From Owenia fusiformis (lineage: Eukaryota > Annelida > Polychaeta > Sabellida > Oweniidae): a stretch of 64,000 bases of DNA. This document shows, in pieces, positions 12,761 through 25,373 of the stretch (the first letter of the stretch is position 1; each line of letters starts with the position of its first letter). Where the stretch lies: positions 60,651,885-60,715,884 of the forward strand of contig CAIIXF020000001.1 in NCBI GenBank assembly GCA_903813345.2. Reading direction: 5' to 3'. The notes beneath the pieces were generated by a model. It searched no databases. It was not told where the DNA came from and saw only the letters and a program-made list of their open reading frames with translations. The position numbers and the translations under genes are program-made.

Positions 12761-13429
12761 CCTAGATATGGATTTATGAGAAATGTATTTAAATTCCTAG
12801 TAAATGCTTAAATTCATCTGCATTAAATGTGTCTTAATTTGATAAATATCTTAATGTATTTACCGATGTTAGTTAATTACATAACTGGTTCAAAGTTGAA
12901 ACATGCGTTAGATCGGTATTAATGCTTCACAAATGCATTCTATGTATTTATAGCCACATGAATTAATTATAAATACGTAACTAATGTTTTCTGGATGTAA
13001 ATGCACCATCGGATTTGCACGAGCATTTACTAATGGTATATGAGATAAATACGTGAGAAGGACTTATATGCACTTATCTAAATCAGAGATGTGCATTTAT
13101 GGAGATTTTTGGTGGTTTACGATAAATGCACATACTGGATCCTACGTTAATCCTGTGTATATTGTCACGCCGGGACGTTTCCAAGGAGTACCCTGTATGC
13201 AAACTTCAGGAAAGACCAGGGATGATATAAGGGATCTTGGAGGTGTTATACACGGGTGCCGACCTGGTTTGGTGGTACGGCAGTTACCTTTCAAAGATGG
13301 AAATATAACAATGGTATACAGGGATTTTATAATCTATTCCAACGTAAAATAATAGTACAAATAATTTCAAAAATGTCTATATAGAGCTTGAATGTCTCTG
13401 TAATTGTTCCTTCTTGAATAATTGTAAGA

Positions 13430-15045
13430 GGAGGAGGATCTGCTCCTCTGAACTATCTTCACCCTCTAGGAGGTCCTTCTGCTCCAACTGGTAAAATGGC
13501 CTGAGGAGGATCTGCTCCTCTGCAGCTTTCTTCACCTCTAAACTGGAATTTAACCTCGGGGGAGTTCCTTCTGCTCTAGGTATCGTCTCGTCTATATCAC
13601 GGCTTCAATGTGATATCTATGGAGGAGGAATAACTCAGGAACGTCAATCAAAACCGAGATTAGACCAAAGTTATAAATGCTCCAAATAATCTTCACTGCG
13701 CTGTCCCTCAGAGTCGTCTCACCTCGGAGGAATCAGGGCTCCAGGAGTTTTGGTTCCGGAAGTGTAACCTTGGCTCAAGGAGTTATTTTGTCTCTATAAA
13801 ACTGTCTCGTCGAAGGGGTCCAGGCTCCGGGAGTATCTTCTGCTCGGGGAGTCGCCACTTCACAGGAGAAACCTCTTCTTTTGTACAAGACCCTAGCTAT
13901 TGGAATACCTTCCACTCCAGGAGTCTTCTCGTCTCTATAAAACTGTCTCGTCGAAGGGGTCCAGGCTCCGGTAGTATCTTCTGCTCGGGGAGTCGCCACT
14001 TCACAGGAGAAACCTCTTCTTTTGTACAAGACCCTAGCTATTGGAATACCTTCCACTCCAGGAGTCTTCTCGTCTCTATAAAACTGTCTCGTGGAAGGGG
14101 TCCAGGCTCCGGGAGTATCTTCTGCTCGGGGAGTCGCCACTTCACAGGAGAAACCTCTTCTTTTGTACAAGACCCTAGCTATTGGAATACCTTCCACTCC
14201 AGGAGTCTTCTCGTCTCTATAAAACTGTCTCGTGGAAGGGGTCCAGGCTCCGGGAGTATCTTCTGCTCGGGGAGTCGCCACTTCACAGGAGAAACCTCTT
14301 CTCTCTCTACAGAGAAATAACACCTCTGGAATGTCAATCAGATGGTGAGATTAGACCAGAGCTGCTACTTCTCGATCGTAGAGTACCTTAGTTCCGGTAG
14401 AGTACCCTTGGCTCCAATGAGAGTAAACCTTGCAACACAGAAATACTTTGGTTCCGGTAGTGTAACCTCAGTATCTAACTTCTGGAGGAGTCAAATCACC
14501 TCGGAGGATACGTCAAGTTCAGCAACTTGTATCAATTTCTGATCATCAATAAGCCGGAGGAGGAAAAGGAGCAACTCACGAATATCGATCATTAAACTGA
14601 GATTAGACGGAGCTGTATCCTCAACCCTCGGAGCAAATTCCACTCTAGAATAGATGGAGGAGTAAGCACTCTGAGCTAACAATCCTCAGAGCAGATATGG
14701 CTCTCGAATATCAATCACAGCTGAGATTAGACAAGAACTATAACTACTTGGAGCTAGCTATCCTCGGGCAGATGGAGCTCTTAACTAGATGAGGAGTAAT
14801 CACTCGGAGCTGGCAATCCTCGGAGCAGATACAACTCTCGAATATCAATCACAACTGAGATTAGACAGAGCTGTAACTACTCGGACCAAATATAACTCGG
14901 AGGAGATATAACACTTAAATAATTGGAGGAGTAATCACTCGGAGCAGTGAGTCCTCGGAGCAGATTTGGCTCTCGAATATCAATCAAACTGAGATTAGAC
15001 AAGAGCCTTAATTACTCGGAGGAGGAATTACTTCTTAAAATGACG
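13430..15045. repeat. field of diverged GGAG-rich repeats, about 130 bp spacing
   Basis: The word gagattagac recurs after aatatcaatcac/aaac-type sequence near 13656, 14348, 14600, 14727, 14857 and 14990. It is interleaved with ctcggaggag, cctcggagcaga and gtaatcactcggagc. Spacing is roughly 125-140 bases in the right half, as in a decayed tandem array. The 141-bp array sits inside it. Confidence 0.65.
13791..14310. repeat. 141-bp tandem repeat, about 3.7 copies
   Basis: Near-identical units start at tctctataaaactgtctcg (13791, 13932, 14073, 14214). Because 141 is a multiple of three, the minus strand stays open through all copies (182 codons, 13775-14323) as a 47-residue repeat with GFSCEVATPRAEDTPG. 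I see no start context, splice signal or known family, so the open frame is probably a product of the period. Confidence 0.85.
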
Positions 15046-15245
15046 TCACTTCCGTCAAAACAAAGATGGCTGACCGCTTGGAATTCTGGGAAGAAGAAAT
15101 CAAAATGGCGGACAGCAATATGGCGTCAAACTCAATAATCAAATTGCCAACTCACCCAAAACTGGCTGTTATCTTCTTGTATCTCGCACAGTCAAAAACG
15201 AATGCAAAACGAATGCAAAACTGCAGCAATAATGACAGCAAATAA
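15041..15245 (+). promoter_or_regulatory. CRE + ETS + YY1-like cluster with a short ORF
   Basis: TGACGTCA (about 15042-15049) is followed by CTTCCG (ETS-type). Then come AAGATGGCTG (15063-15072) and AAAATGGCGG (15102-15111), both resembling YY1 sites. An ATG at 15066 opens a 59-codon frame (MADRLEFWEEEIKMADSN at its start) ending near 15245. The arrangement matches the minus-strand start of the Crypton-like ORF at 25795. It may be the promoter and start of a decayed transposon gene; expression is unknown. Confidence 0.4.
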
Positions 15246-16209
15246 TCCAAATAACCTGTAGATTGTCCAATATAGTTCTCAATTCAAATCGACCACGCTC
15301 TCACATAAAACGATACAAACTGACGAGGTGTTTCCTCTGCAAAGTCTTGGTTTACTCTGATTTACAGGTCACTTTCTCACACTCTAATCCCAGTCATCTC
15401 AGGTTGCATCATGGGAAAATACAACTTAAGTTGGCGGTAAATTCAAATGAAGCCATCTGATTGGTTGAGCTCTGTTGCTGGGTGCCTAATTATGCAAATT
15501 TATTCCAACCCAGCTTGCTGATCAAGTAAACATCCAAATTACAGGGACGGAACATTGAATAAACATGAAATAACATAAAATCCTGTAAAATAAACGTTTC
15601 ACAGGCCCAAGTATTACTCAGGGGGAATTAAAAATTCCCACAATATTTAACATCATTTGACCCAGTGTATGGTACGGAATACGGATGTAAAAATATCAGA
15701 AAACTAGTGTTGTAAAGATAACATCGGTTTCCTTTTTGAAAAGAGTGCTTCCAACATTTTACCCATTTTATTCTATGTTGCCACTTTGAATAAGAATTTT
15801 TGTTATCTTATGCAAATGCTTAGAAAGCTGACTTAGTCTATACAAATATACTAGTTGTAACATCTCCATTTTGTGCCGAAACAGGAAAATGTACTAAAAA
15901 CGTCCAAGATGCTGAGTACCTGTATGTATTTGTATAACAATATATCTTAGATAGATTGTGTTTTTGGCCGATATATAGATGACAGTTATGTAGTTCAAAT
16001 ATTGATATAGTTTCTGTACACTCTATGCAGACTGTGCTGTACAAAAACAAGCGGTGCGGATAACATTAGCATAAGGTGCGGAAATTAACGGTAATTCTTG
16101 AATTTGATTTCGTGATATTTCATGCATGTTTGGTACTCGATTATATTCATACATGTGTACAGGTTCCCTTATTAAAAGGAAATTCTGTAAGGTCTGAGTT
16201 CATTCTATA

Positions 16210-16635
16210 GGGACACATCAAGCAATAATACTCTCTCGAAAGAAAATAATTTGAAATTGCAACTGTTTCACAGCGTAAACAGCCTTCATTCAAAATTGGT
16301 GATCGAGATGACCTATTGATAATAATTATATTTGCATTTTGAAAGTAGAAAGGTGTCTGTGTGATTTTATACAAATTTGGAAACATGTGCTACCTCTAAA
16401 CAACGGTGCGGATATCCGAAAAGTTGACGATATCCGCACCGCTTGATTAGAGGTAGCACATATCTGATAAATGTTTTCAATTTTAAAAAATTCAAACAGA
16501 GAGTTTATGACTTTCAAAATGCGAAAAAAATTATATCGATTGGTTATCTCGATCACCAAAACTGAATAAAGGCTGTAAACTGTGTAATAAAGCACCAATT
16601 TAAAATTAGTTGCTATGGAGCAAGGATGAATGCTT
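16210..16635. mobile_element. fold-back element
   Basis: Two inverted arms of about 185 bases (16210-16400 and 16450-16630) share gtgatcgagat, gcattttgaaagt and tgtgctacctcta. They meet at a tight central palindrome (cggtgcggatatc and its complement). The arms are diverged. There is no coding capacity. Confidence 0.75.
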
Positions 16636-16784
16636 GGTGCGTCGTTAAAGAATGAAGAATACAAACTTTAGTCGGTTCCTGTCAATATCAAAAAAAAATA
16701 AAATACACACCAGTATTGTTCTAAACAAGCTAGTCATTTCAGAATATTCACCAGATCTCATCGAAAATAGTTTGACTTTATTGA

Positions 16785-17330
16785 CTTTTAATTTGACTTT
16801 ATTTCCAATACCTCCAAATTTTCTCAATTTTTTTCCTCAATTACAATAAGTCGAGAATTGATGATAAATTTGATGAATTTTTGAAAATCGACATTCCCAT
16901 GTTCACCAATGGGAAATGGTAGGTTTGCCGCAAGTCATATGACACAATATACATCCATCCGAGTCCTTGCAAAAAAAATACGAGTTAGGCAGGCAATTGA
17001 ATTTGCTAACTTTATTTAACCAAAAAAGGAACAAAAACATTTCCAAAAATGACTTTGAAGCGGTGTAACTTCATTATTCATCAAATAACCACTTAGTGTA
17101 CAAAAAAAGTTAGACAATTCAATTTTCTATATAAAAATATTTTTGCTGAATCTTTTACTGAAAAGATATCCACATTTCTGATTTGCCCCGAACCTTCCAT
17201 TTCCCATTGGATTACATGGGAATGACGATATTCAAAAATTCATCAAATTTATCATCAATTTTCGACTTATTGTAATTGAGGGAAAAAATTGAGAAAATTT
17301 GGAGGTATTGGAAATAAAGTCAAGTTACGT
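16785..17330. mobile_element. element with about 140-bp inverted terminal arms
   Basis: Left arm 16785-16920 and right arm 17195-17330 are reverse complements. They share aatacctccaaattttctca, attacaataagtcga and catcaaatttatcatc. The 270-base interior has no coding sequence. It lies just beyond the fold-back element at 16210. Confidence 0.8.
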
Positions 17331-17339
17331 TTCCATCAA

Positions 17340-19750
17340 TAGTACAAGTATTTTCATCGTAGGTTAAGTAAATAAAAATTCAAAGGTAAAGAGGCTTTAC
17401 CACGTAGTTCAATGGGGGAGCTAAGGTTGCCAAACTTATGGAGGGGAGTGTATGAAGCTGGATGCAAAGCGCTGTCACCACTCGCGTCGCTATGGCAGAC
17501 TAGGTTCATCTATTGGAGGATTGGGGCCACATGTCGTGTCTTGGACTATTCTTTCACTTGTCCTCATTTTTACAATGAATTATGCATAGGTATCCACAGA
17601 TTTAGTGCAAGTGAAGTTCATGTCCTATTGAAAAAAAACATGTGTCATTGACACGACAACCCATTAATCATTACGATTCCCTCACCATAACGACTAAATA
17701 ATACAAACATCAGACACGCCTGTGAATCAAATTGATATTAATCAACTAGTGGCACGCATAAAAATGCCTGTGGGTGCCCGGTCATTCAAAGACAACTCCA
17801 CTTGAGTTCAGCAACTTTTCTGGTTGAATTTCATTTTTTGATACTGTACAAAAAGGTTTGAAATATGTCAAAAATATTTTGTGAATGACTTCATGCACTT
17901 AGATGTCTTGTTTAGTTACGTTTAAATTCGGGCTCCCATCCTCATCCAGAGTCTGAAACTCTAGTTCAAATCGTCCGCAATTCATAATTTATCATGATAT
18001 CGACTAGAGCATTCATCCGAAGGGCATTCTAGATAGTTTTGTTTTGTCTTATTGACCAATTTGCACTTCTTTTTTTGTTGTTGCAAAACTTGTTTTTGAG
18101 GTCTAAAATATTTATGGTGTTTATCCAGTTTAGGTACCTGCCTTCTTTGTACTTTTCGGGCAGTCAACCTGCATGACCTCTTTAGGTTTACGTATGTACC
18201 TCTGATCGTTGAACGTCACTACTGCCATCTTTACACACATTCGCAGACTTTCCAGCCAGGGTTTTAAATCACCTGATCTAAGAAATTGGGATGAAAAACG
18301 TGACATCACGAAGTCCGATCCCATTTTTGTTGTTCATTTGGTAACACGCTAACGACATGTCTAACCACTACTATGAATAAATCAGCCGTTTTCTAACAGT
18401 TCCCTTCTTAATTGACCTCACTAGTACACACTGTTAAATTATTCAAGAAAAAAAAACTATCACGGATAATGAAATTCCAAAGTTCAGCTACGTGATCTGA
18501 GCAAGTGAAAAACGATTTGCTGTCAATAAAAACAATCCAATTCAAATGTATTCTATAATAAACATGACAAAAGCCTTTGCTAGGGAAATAGAGTTTACAT
18601 AAATATCCTATTTATATTATTCTGACATCCTTATATTTATGAGTTCAGGTGATGATAAATATTGAGATTATATCAGTGATATCAATCATTTCTGTCATCT
18701 TTTTCTTACCTGAGATAGTTTCAATGAGGGGTCTTGTCACACTTTTTGAAAAATTTACATGATGGTTCACCGAGTTCAGGGCAAAACATCTCAATAAATA
18801 TAAAATAGGATTCTTTGTAAAATTCCTAATAATGAGAGGATACCATTCTTTTCATCGACACTCAACCACCAAAGGAACATGTTTGTCTTATTTTGTTTCA
18901 ACAACTGTTGATATTTTGACATATTCCTTGAATTGATTTGTAAGAAAAAGCAATCATTCGATTGGATAAAACAATGGCACCAGTTGTCCAGGATACAACT
19001 AAACAAACATTAAATTATTAATTAGTATAGAAAATCATGAACTGAAATCACGATCTGTAGTTTATCCATATCGTGTATGTTTCACAGAACGACTACGAGT
19101 TTGACAGCTCGCCGGAATTTGTAAATGACAAACTTTATGGCTCCAAAAAACATTAAATAATTTATTTCGAAAAAATAAACTAATTGGATTACTATTAGAA
19201 TCGATTTCAAAGGAAAATCTGATGAAGGTGTTTTTATTCAGTTTATAAATATTTCAAAGTTTGAGCGCAGCTGACGAAATTCATGTCGATGAAATAAAAC
19301 AAACGCCGGGTATCATTATTAGTAGATTTATAAAGACGAAAGACATTCAAAGTTTTGCGGACAAAAACACAGATTTAGATTAATCATACCTATTATCATT
19401 AGGAACTGAACGGACGGAGGGAAATTAAAATCATAGAAAGTTTAGGAAGAATTGTACATCTTCGTAGAAAGAGTAGGCTGCCTTGCACATTGGCTGTGGC
19501 GCCACGGTTCAGAGGTAAATATTTGATAATTGTTGCAATATTGGTATTTTTACTTTTTCTTTCTAATGGTAATTAATTATACCTTTTGTTATTCCGTTTG
19601 TTCATTTTGAAATGTGATACAATAAAAACAATATGAGATTAATATATCAGGCTATATGCCTTCATCAGACATATATAAAATATTTACATTTCTCTGCTTT
19701 TTTTAATAGCCTAGGCTCTTCGTTTTTTGTTCGAAACGATGGAGAAATCA
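17340..19750. other. intergenic, weak coding hints only
   Basis: A plus-strand frame of 79 codons at 17412-17651 and a minus-strand frame of 64 codons at 18130-18324 (ending at a possible GCAG|GTACCT donor) are the only notable open frames. Neither resembles a family I know. No clear repeat was seen. Confidence 0.35.
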
Positions 19751-19754
19751 AGAC

Positions 19755-21040
19755 ATTATGATTTCATGAATATATTGATTGTTTGGAATAAAAAAATCCG
19801 CCCGAGCAAGTTTGTCGGTCATTTTTTGTCCCTGGATATTTTGCCCCACCCCCAGGGGGTAGCAGGAGGTCAAACCGAAAAATAATCTTTCAAGAAAAGC
19901 TTTCCATAAAGCAACATAAAATAAGTTGATTCACGTAGTAAGTATATTAGCAAGTTTAGGTATTTTTAGATCATATTACTTTGTAAAATCAATACTTTAA
20001 TTATTTAATGTTCAGTAATTCACAATGTTGGTAACACAGGTTTTGAAGATATTTTGTCATAATTCTAAGATATTTAAATTATTATTGATAAAAAAAAATT
20101 AGGAAGAGAGCTCTAATATGCCTCCATAAGTCCTACAAATTTCACATTAAAAGAAACATTGATAGTAAAGAAAAAATATTTAACCGGTAAGCTATGAAGC
20201 AAAAGTGGGGGGGGGGTTAAGTATATTGTCCCTGCCAAGTAGTAATCACTTCATTAATTTTGTTTGAGTCTCGTGATTTTATGAATATATTGGTTGTTTC
20301 AAATAAAAAATCCGCCAGAGCAAATTCACGGGTCACTTTTCGTCCCATAAAATTATGTTTTACCCCCCATCCCTACACCCTAATAGGTAGCAGGGCTGGG
20401 CAAAGCAAAAAAAATATTTTAAGAACAGCTTATCATATACCACCATGAAATAAGTTCATTCAATTTGAAGATATAGTGAATAATATTTACCCCCTACCCT
20501 CTGTTGAAGAAGGGGTGGGGCTGTTATGTTTTTCTTTCTTCGTATTAATGTGACAATTCACTGCCATGCTTTCTGGATTTATTTTATGAAATGGTTTTTG
20601 AGCAATGTTGTGCAATTTATTTTTTCATAGGTATCCATAGACTGCAAAAAGTGAACTTTCAATCAATTTACCATCTTAGGCATGATAAAAAAGAGTTTGC
20701 AAAAACAATGTACTCATAAAATAATTTTTTCATAGTGTCTGGTTGTAACGAATGATTTTAAAACAATGCTGTTGAAGACGAGGTTAGGTTCTTGTGATTT
20801 TTTGTGAACATTAATTAGACAAATCACTGTCATACTTTCTGGATCTATGAAAAGATACTGAGCAATGTTGTTGATTTTATTTTCATTGGCATCATTGCGA
20901 TACGAAAAATGCATGAGTGAATATTCTGAAAATAGGTACACTGAACACTGAATTGGGGGAGGTAGTAAACAATTCCAAATATCTTGCAACATGTCAAATA
21001 ATAATCAAACTTTATATGAATTGACCATTTTAAATAAAAA
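19755..21040. repeat. diverged dispersed repeat copies
   Basis: The word order tttatgaatatattg, ataaaaaatccgcc, gagcaa...gtcactttt, then ggtagcagg occurs at about 19760 and 20275. The word order accatcttaggcatgataaa, aagagtttgcaaa occurs near 20670 and, diverged, near 22560 and 23215. These are old copies of one repeat family interrupted by later insertions. Confidence 0.6.
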
Positions 21041-21043
21041 AGT

Positions 21044-21413
21044 TTGCAAATAATAATATACTCGCATGGTAATGATAGAAATACTTTTTATAAAAATGTT
21101 ATTGAAAAATGTAATCCAGCACTATCGTCGGGTCTTCTATCAGCCAGTGTGCAAATTAAAACATGTTGGGCCTTAGGTGAGGACATTTTTACATTGTGGG
21201 GACAAGAAGAAGCTTTTAAGTTCGATAAATGTGTAAAGGGTCTTTTAAAATGTGTATATAAACCCCAGACCCAATAACATGTTTTAGTTTCTTATATATA
21301 ATGCCTGTAAACTGATATATGCTTTTAAATGTTTTGCCAATGTCTGGAAGAACCATTTGTGTTCCGCTGTAATAAAAGCGTTTCCAATAAATAAATAATA
21401 AAAAAAAAATCCT
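21044..21413 (+). pseudogene. possible retrotransposed transcript 3' end
   Basis: A 77-codon open frame (21044-21277) ends in LWGQEEAFKFDKCVKGLL and a short Cys-containing tail. It is followed by about 130 bases of AT-rich sequence with aataaa signals and a run of A (21388-21413). This looks like a 3' end with a poly(A) tail inserted into the genome, or a genuine last exon. I do not recognise the protein. Confidence 0.35.
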
Positions 21414-21735
21414 TATGACGTGCACGGACCTGGGGACAATTCGGGAAATACGGGGTAATCTCAGCTTTAAGCGTTAATATCTGCCTTATTTAAAAAGCTA
21501 ACTATGTGCGTTATATATCATTTTGAAGTATTTTTTATTCGCATTTCACTGAAATTATTTTTCCATAGAAAGTGTGATAGGATCTACCATAATTTTGAAG
21601 TTAAATGTACTCCGACATCGTCAAATACGCTGTAAGACGTAACATTTCACGCTTGCACGGTTCGTTGAAATCGGGATAACTTTTGTAATACTGATCAGAA
21701 TTTTACTAAAATTTCACATTTTATTCATTGAAACA

Positions 21736-21923
21736 CAAGGAGGATTGGAAGCCAGGGTTCCAACTCGATATTCTTTAATCTCCACGCATGCGTCATTTGC
21801 TATTCGTGTCTGTATAATTTGTACGACTGCATGGAGAATGACCCGATACTCTCCAACAAAGCTATCGCTAGGTGATTGTTTTGCAGAATATCGGTGTTGC
21901 ATTCTGGGAGCCAATCCTCCTTG
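21736..21923. mobile_element. hAT-like MITE with 8-bp target duplication
   Basis: Terminal inverted repeats begin caaggaggattgg and end ccaatcctccttg. TTGAAACA occurs directly on both sides (21728-21735 and 21924-21931). The 188-base body has no transposase. An 8-bp duplication is typical of the hAT superfamily; assignment to it is inferred from that. Confidence 0.9.
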
Positions 21924-22863
21924 TTGAAACATGTGCTTTTATGACGTCACAATTGCCTAGCGGCTACAGTTCAAATCGTCTTATATGAACGCTTTTAAGA
22001 TTTTCAAAATTGTGTAAGGTTTTGAAGGCGAAGGAGACAAGCAATAAGTTTACCTTTATTTAACCTTCTAATTTAGGTCTGATTTCAAAAAAAATTTAAC
22101 TGCACAATATTGTCATGGCGATATTTACAAAACAATAACCGATTTCTTTATTTTTCAAATAATAAGAGAATAAGAGTTGCTTTTAGAGACTTGAAAAAAT
22201 GTAACGCATCGATTTTTTACCACAAATCCCATACACATCAATTTTTACTAACGCCCCGAGTGGACTTCCTGACCGTTTTTCAAAAATCAAAAACATTTTA
22301 GAAATATTGTCCTCGAGATCTTGTTACTCTGTTAATTTTACCAGGATTGAATAAGAATAAAGCATCTTATTTTTGTGTTGACTAAACTTGACAAAATGTA
22401 ACGCTTGTCGTTTTTGACGTTATAATGCTGATTGCGCCCTATACTTCCCATTGTATTGTTTTGGTATTTTGACGCCATAATGTTACTCTAATTGTCCCCA
22501 GTTTCGTGCGACGTGTACCTGCAAAATGTCTAATAAATAGTGAACTTCATATTAATTTACCCATCTTAGGGGGGATAAAAAAGAATTTGAACAAATATTG
22601 TACTCACAATTATGTTTTCATATTGACCCCCTCCCCACTTTTGAAGAAGGGGTGGATCTGTTGTGATTTGTTTCTCCGTGATAATTTGACACATCGTTCT
22701 CATACTTTGTAGATGTATCAATAAATATTTAAGCAATGTAGTGCAATTTTTTCATCGGCTTCAATGCGCTACAAAAAAGGTTTGAGCGAATTCTCTTGAA
22801 ATTAGATATAGTCACAATTGAATTAGGCGGTAGTTAGAGACTTAAAATCATATATAAATTACA

Positions 22864-23163
22864 CAAGGAGGCTCCCAGGATCGAAACTCGATATTTTCCA
22901 ACAATGAAATCGTCGAAATGTCGTTATTTTCTGAAATTATAACCAACTATAAATTCAAAATAAACAGTCCAAAAGATTCGAACCAATATCTCGATCATTT
23001 CTCCTGAGTTTTGGAATTTTTCGTTCGGAAACAAGACCAAAATTCACGATTCAAATGCTGAAGTGAACAAAATGGTGGCTGTTTGAATTCAAATTTTGTA
23101 TCACGACATGCCCATATATGGGACAGAATATCGATGTTGCACTCTGGGAGCCAATCCTCCTTG
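22864..23163. mobile_element. second MITE of the caaggagg family
   Basis: It has the same family ends (caaggaggctccc at left, gggagccaatcctccttg at right) with a longer 300-base body. TAAATTACA flanks both ends (22855-22863 and 23164-23172). That is nine matching bases, of which one may be chance. Confidence 0.88.
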
Positions 23164-23338
23164 TAAATTACAAATATCTTGCAAATTTCCTAAAAATTGT
23201 AAATGTTATATTGATTGAGCATCTTAGGCATAATTACAAGAAACTACTACAAATACAATATTTTTCTTTCAGCTCTCCCCCAATAATTCGAGGGAGTGGG
23301 TCTACCCTCATTTTCTCTTGTAATACCCACCCTTCAAC

Positions 23339-24710
23339 TTCACGCCTAACCATCGCAGGCGTCACCGAAAAGCGTCAAAAAATACAGTAGTACAGTTTTC
23401 TGTACGGTGACGAAAATTATCTTGAGTTGAAGCAAAAACTATAATGAGGGTTTTAAAAAGATTAATTAGATGAAAATAAATACGATTTCGGGTGTAATAA
23501 AAACAGCATTCTCTTAGGAATGGTTTTAACTTTCTAATTATGATAAAAGTTTTTCGAGCACTGCTCGGATTTTTTCTGACTGGATCAGCCCACATAATTG
23601 ACTCGAGAGAAAAATGTTGTTTTTTCACTTTTCGTTTGGTTAATATTTTCCCTGTCGTCTGAGAGTATGGATTATTTTTATGAGAATATGTATTTGTTAT
23701 CTACACATTTTAGAACAGATGAATATTCGGCAAATAATCATTCAGTGTGTTTATTTAAAAAAGATCAGAACTATACGGTGACGCATCAGCTGTACGGTGA
23801 CGATTCCTTAGATTTTACTGTTCGCATTTAAGATGGCGGACAGGAAGTATTAATTTCGATATTTTTAGTTATCATGGAATTAACTATTTGAAAGTTGACG
23901 TAATGCTTTGGTATCATTTGAACGAAACCAGGCTTTTCTCATATGATTAGAAAAGCCATCTTTACCCCATGCAAGATATTGCATCTTTCATCCTAAAAAG
24001 TCACACGTGCAAGATGAGATTTACTTGTGACATCCCTTGTTTTAAAACATCAATAACATAGCAACAAGAGAGTCTTGGGTTTCATGATCTTTACCGTATC
24101 ATACATTTCCAGTAACCTTCCATTAAGCGGTGGAAGATATTGTTGAACTGTAGCGCCCATGCACTATATATGAACAAATGATCATACTCCAGAGTTTCCA
24201 TTTCATACAATCTTAGTCTCATTTAGTTCATCAAAGCATAGCGTCACCGTACAGCTGGTGCGTCACCGTACAAATTTGATCTTTTTTAAATATACATAAT
24301 GAATGGTTGTTTGCTGAATCTTCGCTCGTTCTAAAATGTGTAGTCAACAAATACATATTCTCATAAAAATAATCCATACTCTCAAACGGCAGGGAAAATA
24401 ATAACCAAACGAAATGTGAAAAACAACCTTTTTTCACTTGGGTCGGTTATGTGGGCCGATTCACTCAGAAAAACTCCGAACAGTGCTCGTAAAACGTTTA
24501 TCATAATCAGAAAGTTAAAACCATTTCTAAGAGAATGCTGTTTTTATTTCACATGAAATCGTATTAGTTTTCATCAAATTAATTTTTTTTAAACCCTTGT
24601 CATAGTTTTTGCTTCAAAGCAGTTAATTTGCGTTACCGTACAGAAAACTGTACTCCGCTATTTTTTGACGCTGTACGGTGACGCCTGCTTATGCGATGGT
24701 AAGGCGTGAA
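23339..24710. mobile_element. large fold-back transposon with coding-like arms
   Basis: Two inverted arms of about 480 bases (23339-23830 and 24230-24710) share cacgcctaaccatcgc-type ends, aaacagcattctcttag and ggttttaactttct. The motif CGTCACCGTACA or its complement recurs at least five times. Each arm carries an open frame reading inward from its own end (23598-23831 plus, 24231-24437 minus). Both frames contain ESMDYFYENMYLL, a THFRT segment, SANNHS, FKKDQ and TVTHQLYGD. A YY1-like AAGATGGCGG sits at 23830-23839 at the left arm/loop edge. Confidence 0.8.
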
Positions 24711-24854
24711 CTTGCTCGGGAGGAAAAATTGATTGCAATATAATGCAGTTTCACCATACAAAGATTCACGATTTCTTCATCGTTTCAAACTAAATGATAC
24801 TTTCTTTTGGACGACGAGGATCTTGTGTTATCAAACGAATCTAATGTTTTCCAG

Positions 24855-24931
24855 ATGCCGAGAACACTAATTTCGACCCTTCTCATTGGTTTGTTGTTAG
24901 TTAGAGCCTCTCACCAAACATTGGAAGATGA
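24855..24931 (+). CDS. small secreted six-cysteine protein, exon 1 (signal peptide)
   Basis: The exon opens at ATG 24855, directly after ttttccag, so a 5'UTR intron may end right at the start codon. It encodes 25 residues plus two bases. They form a short polar start, the hydrophobic run LISTLLIGLLLV, then a small-residue cleavage zone near residues 18-19 and an acidic end. The exon stops at GATGA|GTAAGT, a strong donor. The two spare bases (GA) fit the single spare base of the exon at 27695. Predicted complete product: 72 residues. I do not recognise the family. The gene model is inferred from splice signals and phase. Confidence 0.6.
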
Positions 24932-25373
24932 GTAAGTGTTAACATAGGCTCTGCCCAGACTCAGGGGTTCGTTTTTGATACGGTCGTAAGGTTCCGAGAA
25001 AACCATTGTTTACCTTGACTTGCGACCAAATTGTAACACGGGGACTATCCAGGCCCCGTGAAATCGCAAGCAAAATGCAAGTTCCAGCTAACATCGCGAG
25101 AAATGAAAAGAGGGTATACGCTGTTCAAAGCCTTTTCATTTACTTTTCCTCAGTGGTTACATGTTCAAATGTTACTAAGACTAAAATGAAACAAGAATCA
25201 CAACTGTCGTTCTGGGTCTCGTCATTTTTTCAATTTCTTTTTTCAAATTTTGAAAAACAATTTGTTTTTTTTCAAAATCATAAAAAAGAATTCAATATTT
25301 TTTTTCAAAAGTAGCGGTTAACAGTACTTAGTAACAGTCAATAGTATCTTGAAACGTTCAACGGTGCCTAGTA

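Noticed and set aside
13053-13352. 99-codon plus-strand frame
   Set aside because: No recognisable motif, splice context or codon signature; it borders repeat-derived sequence.
18130-18324. Minus-strand gene start at 18.3 kb
   Set aside because: The frame ends near a possible donor, but no partner exon, family resemblance or second signal was found.
21431-22499. Single transposon bounded by ctggggacaatt inverted ends
   Set aside because: The matching ends are only about 12 bases, there is no target duplication, and other elements lie inside; chance or decay cannot be excluded.
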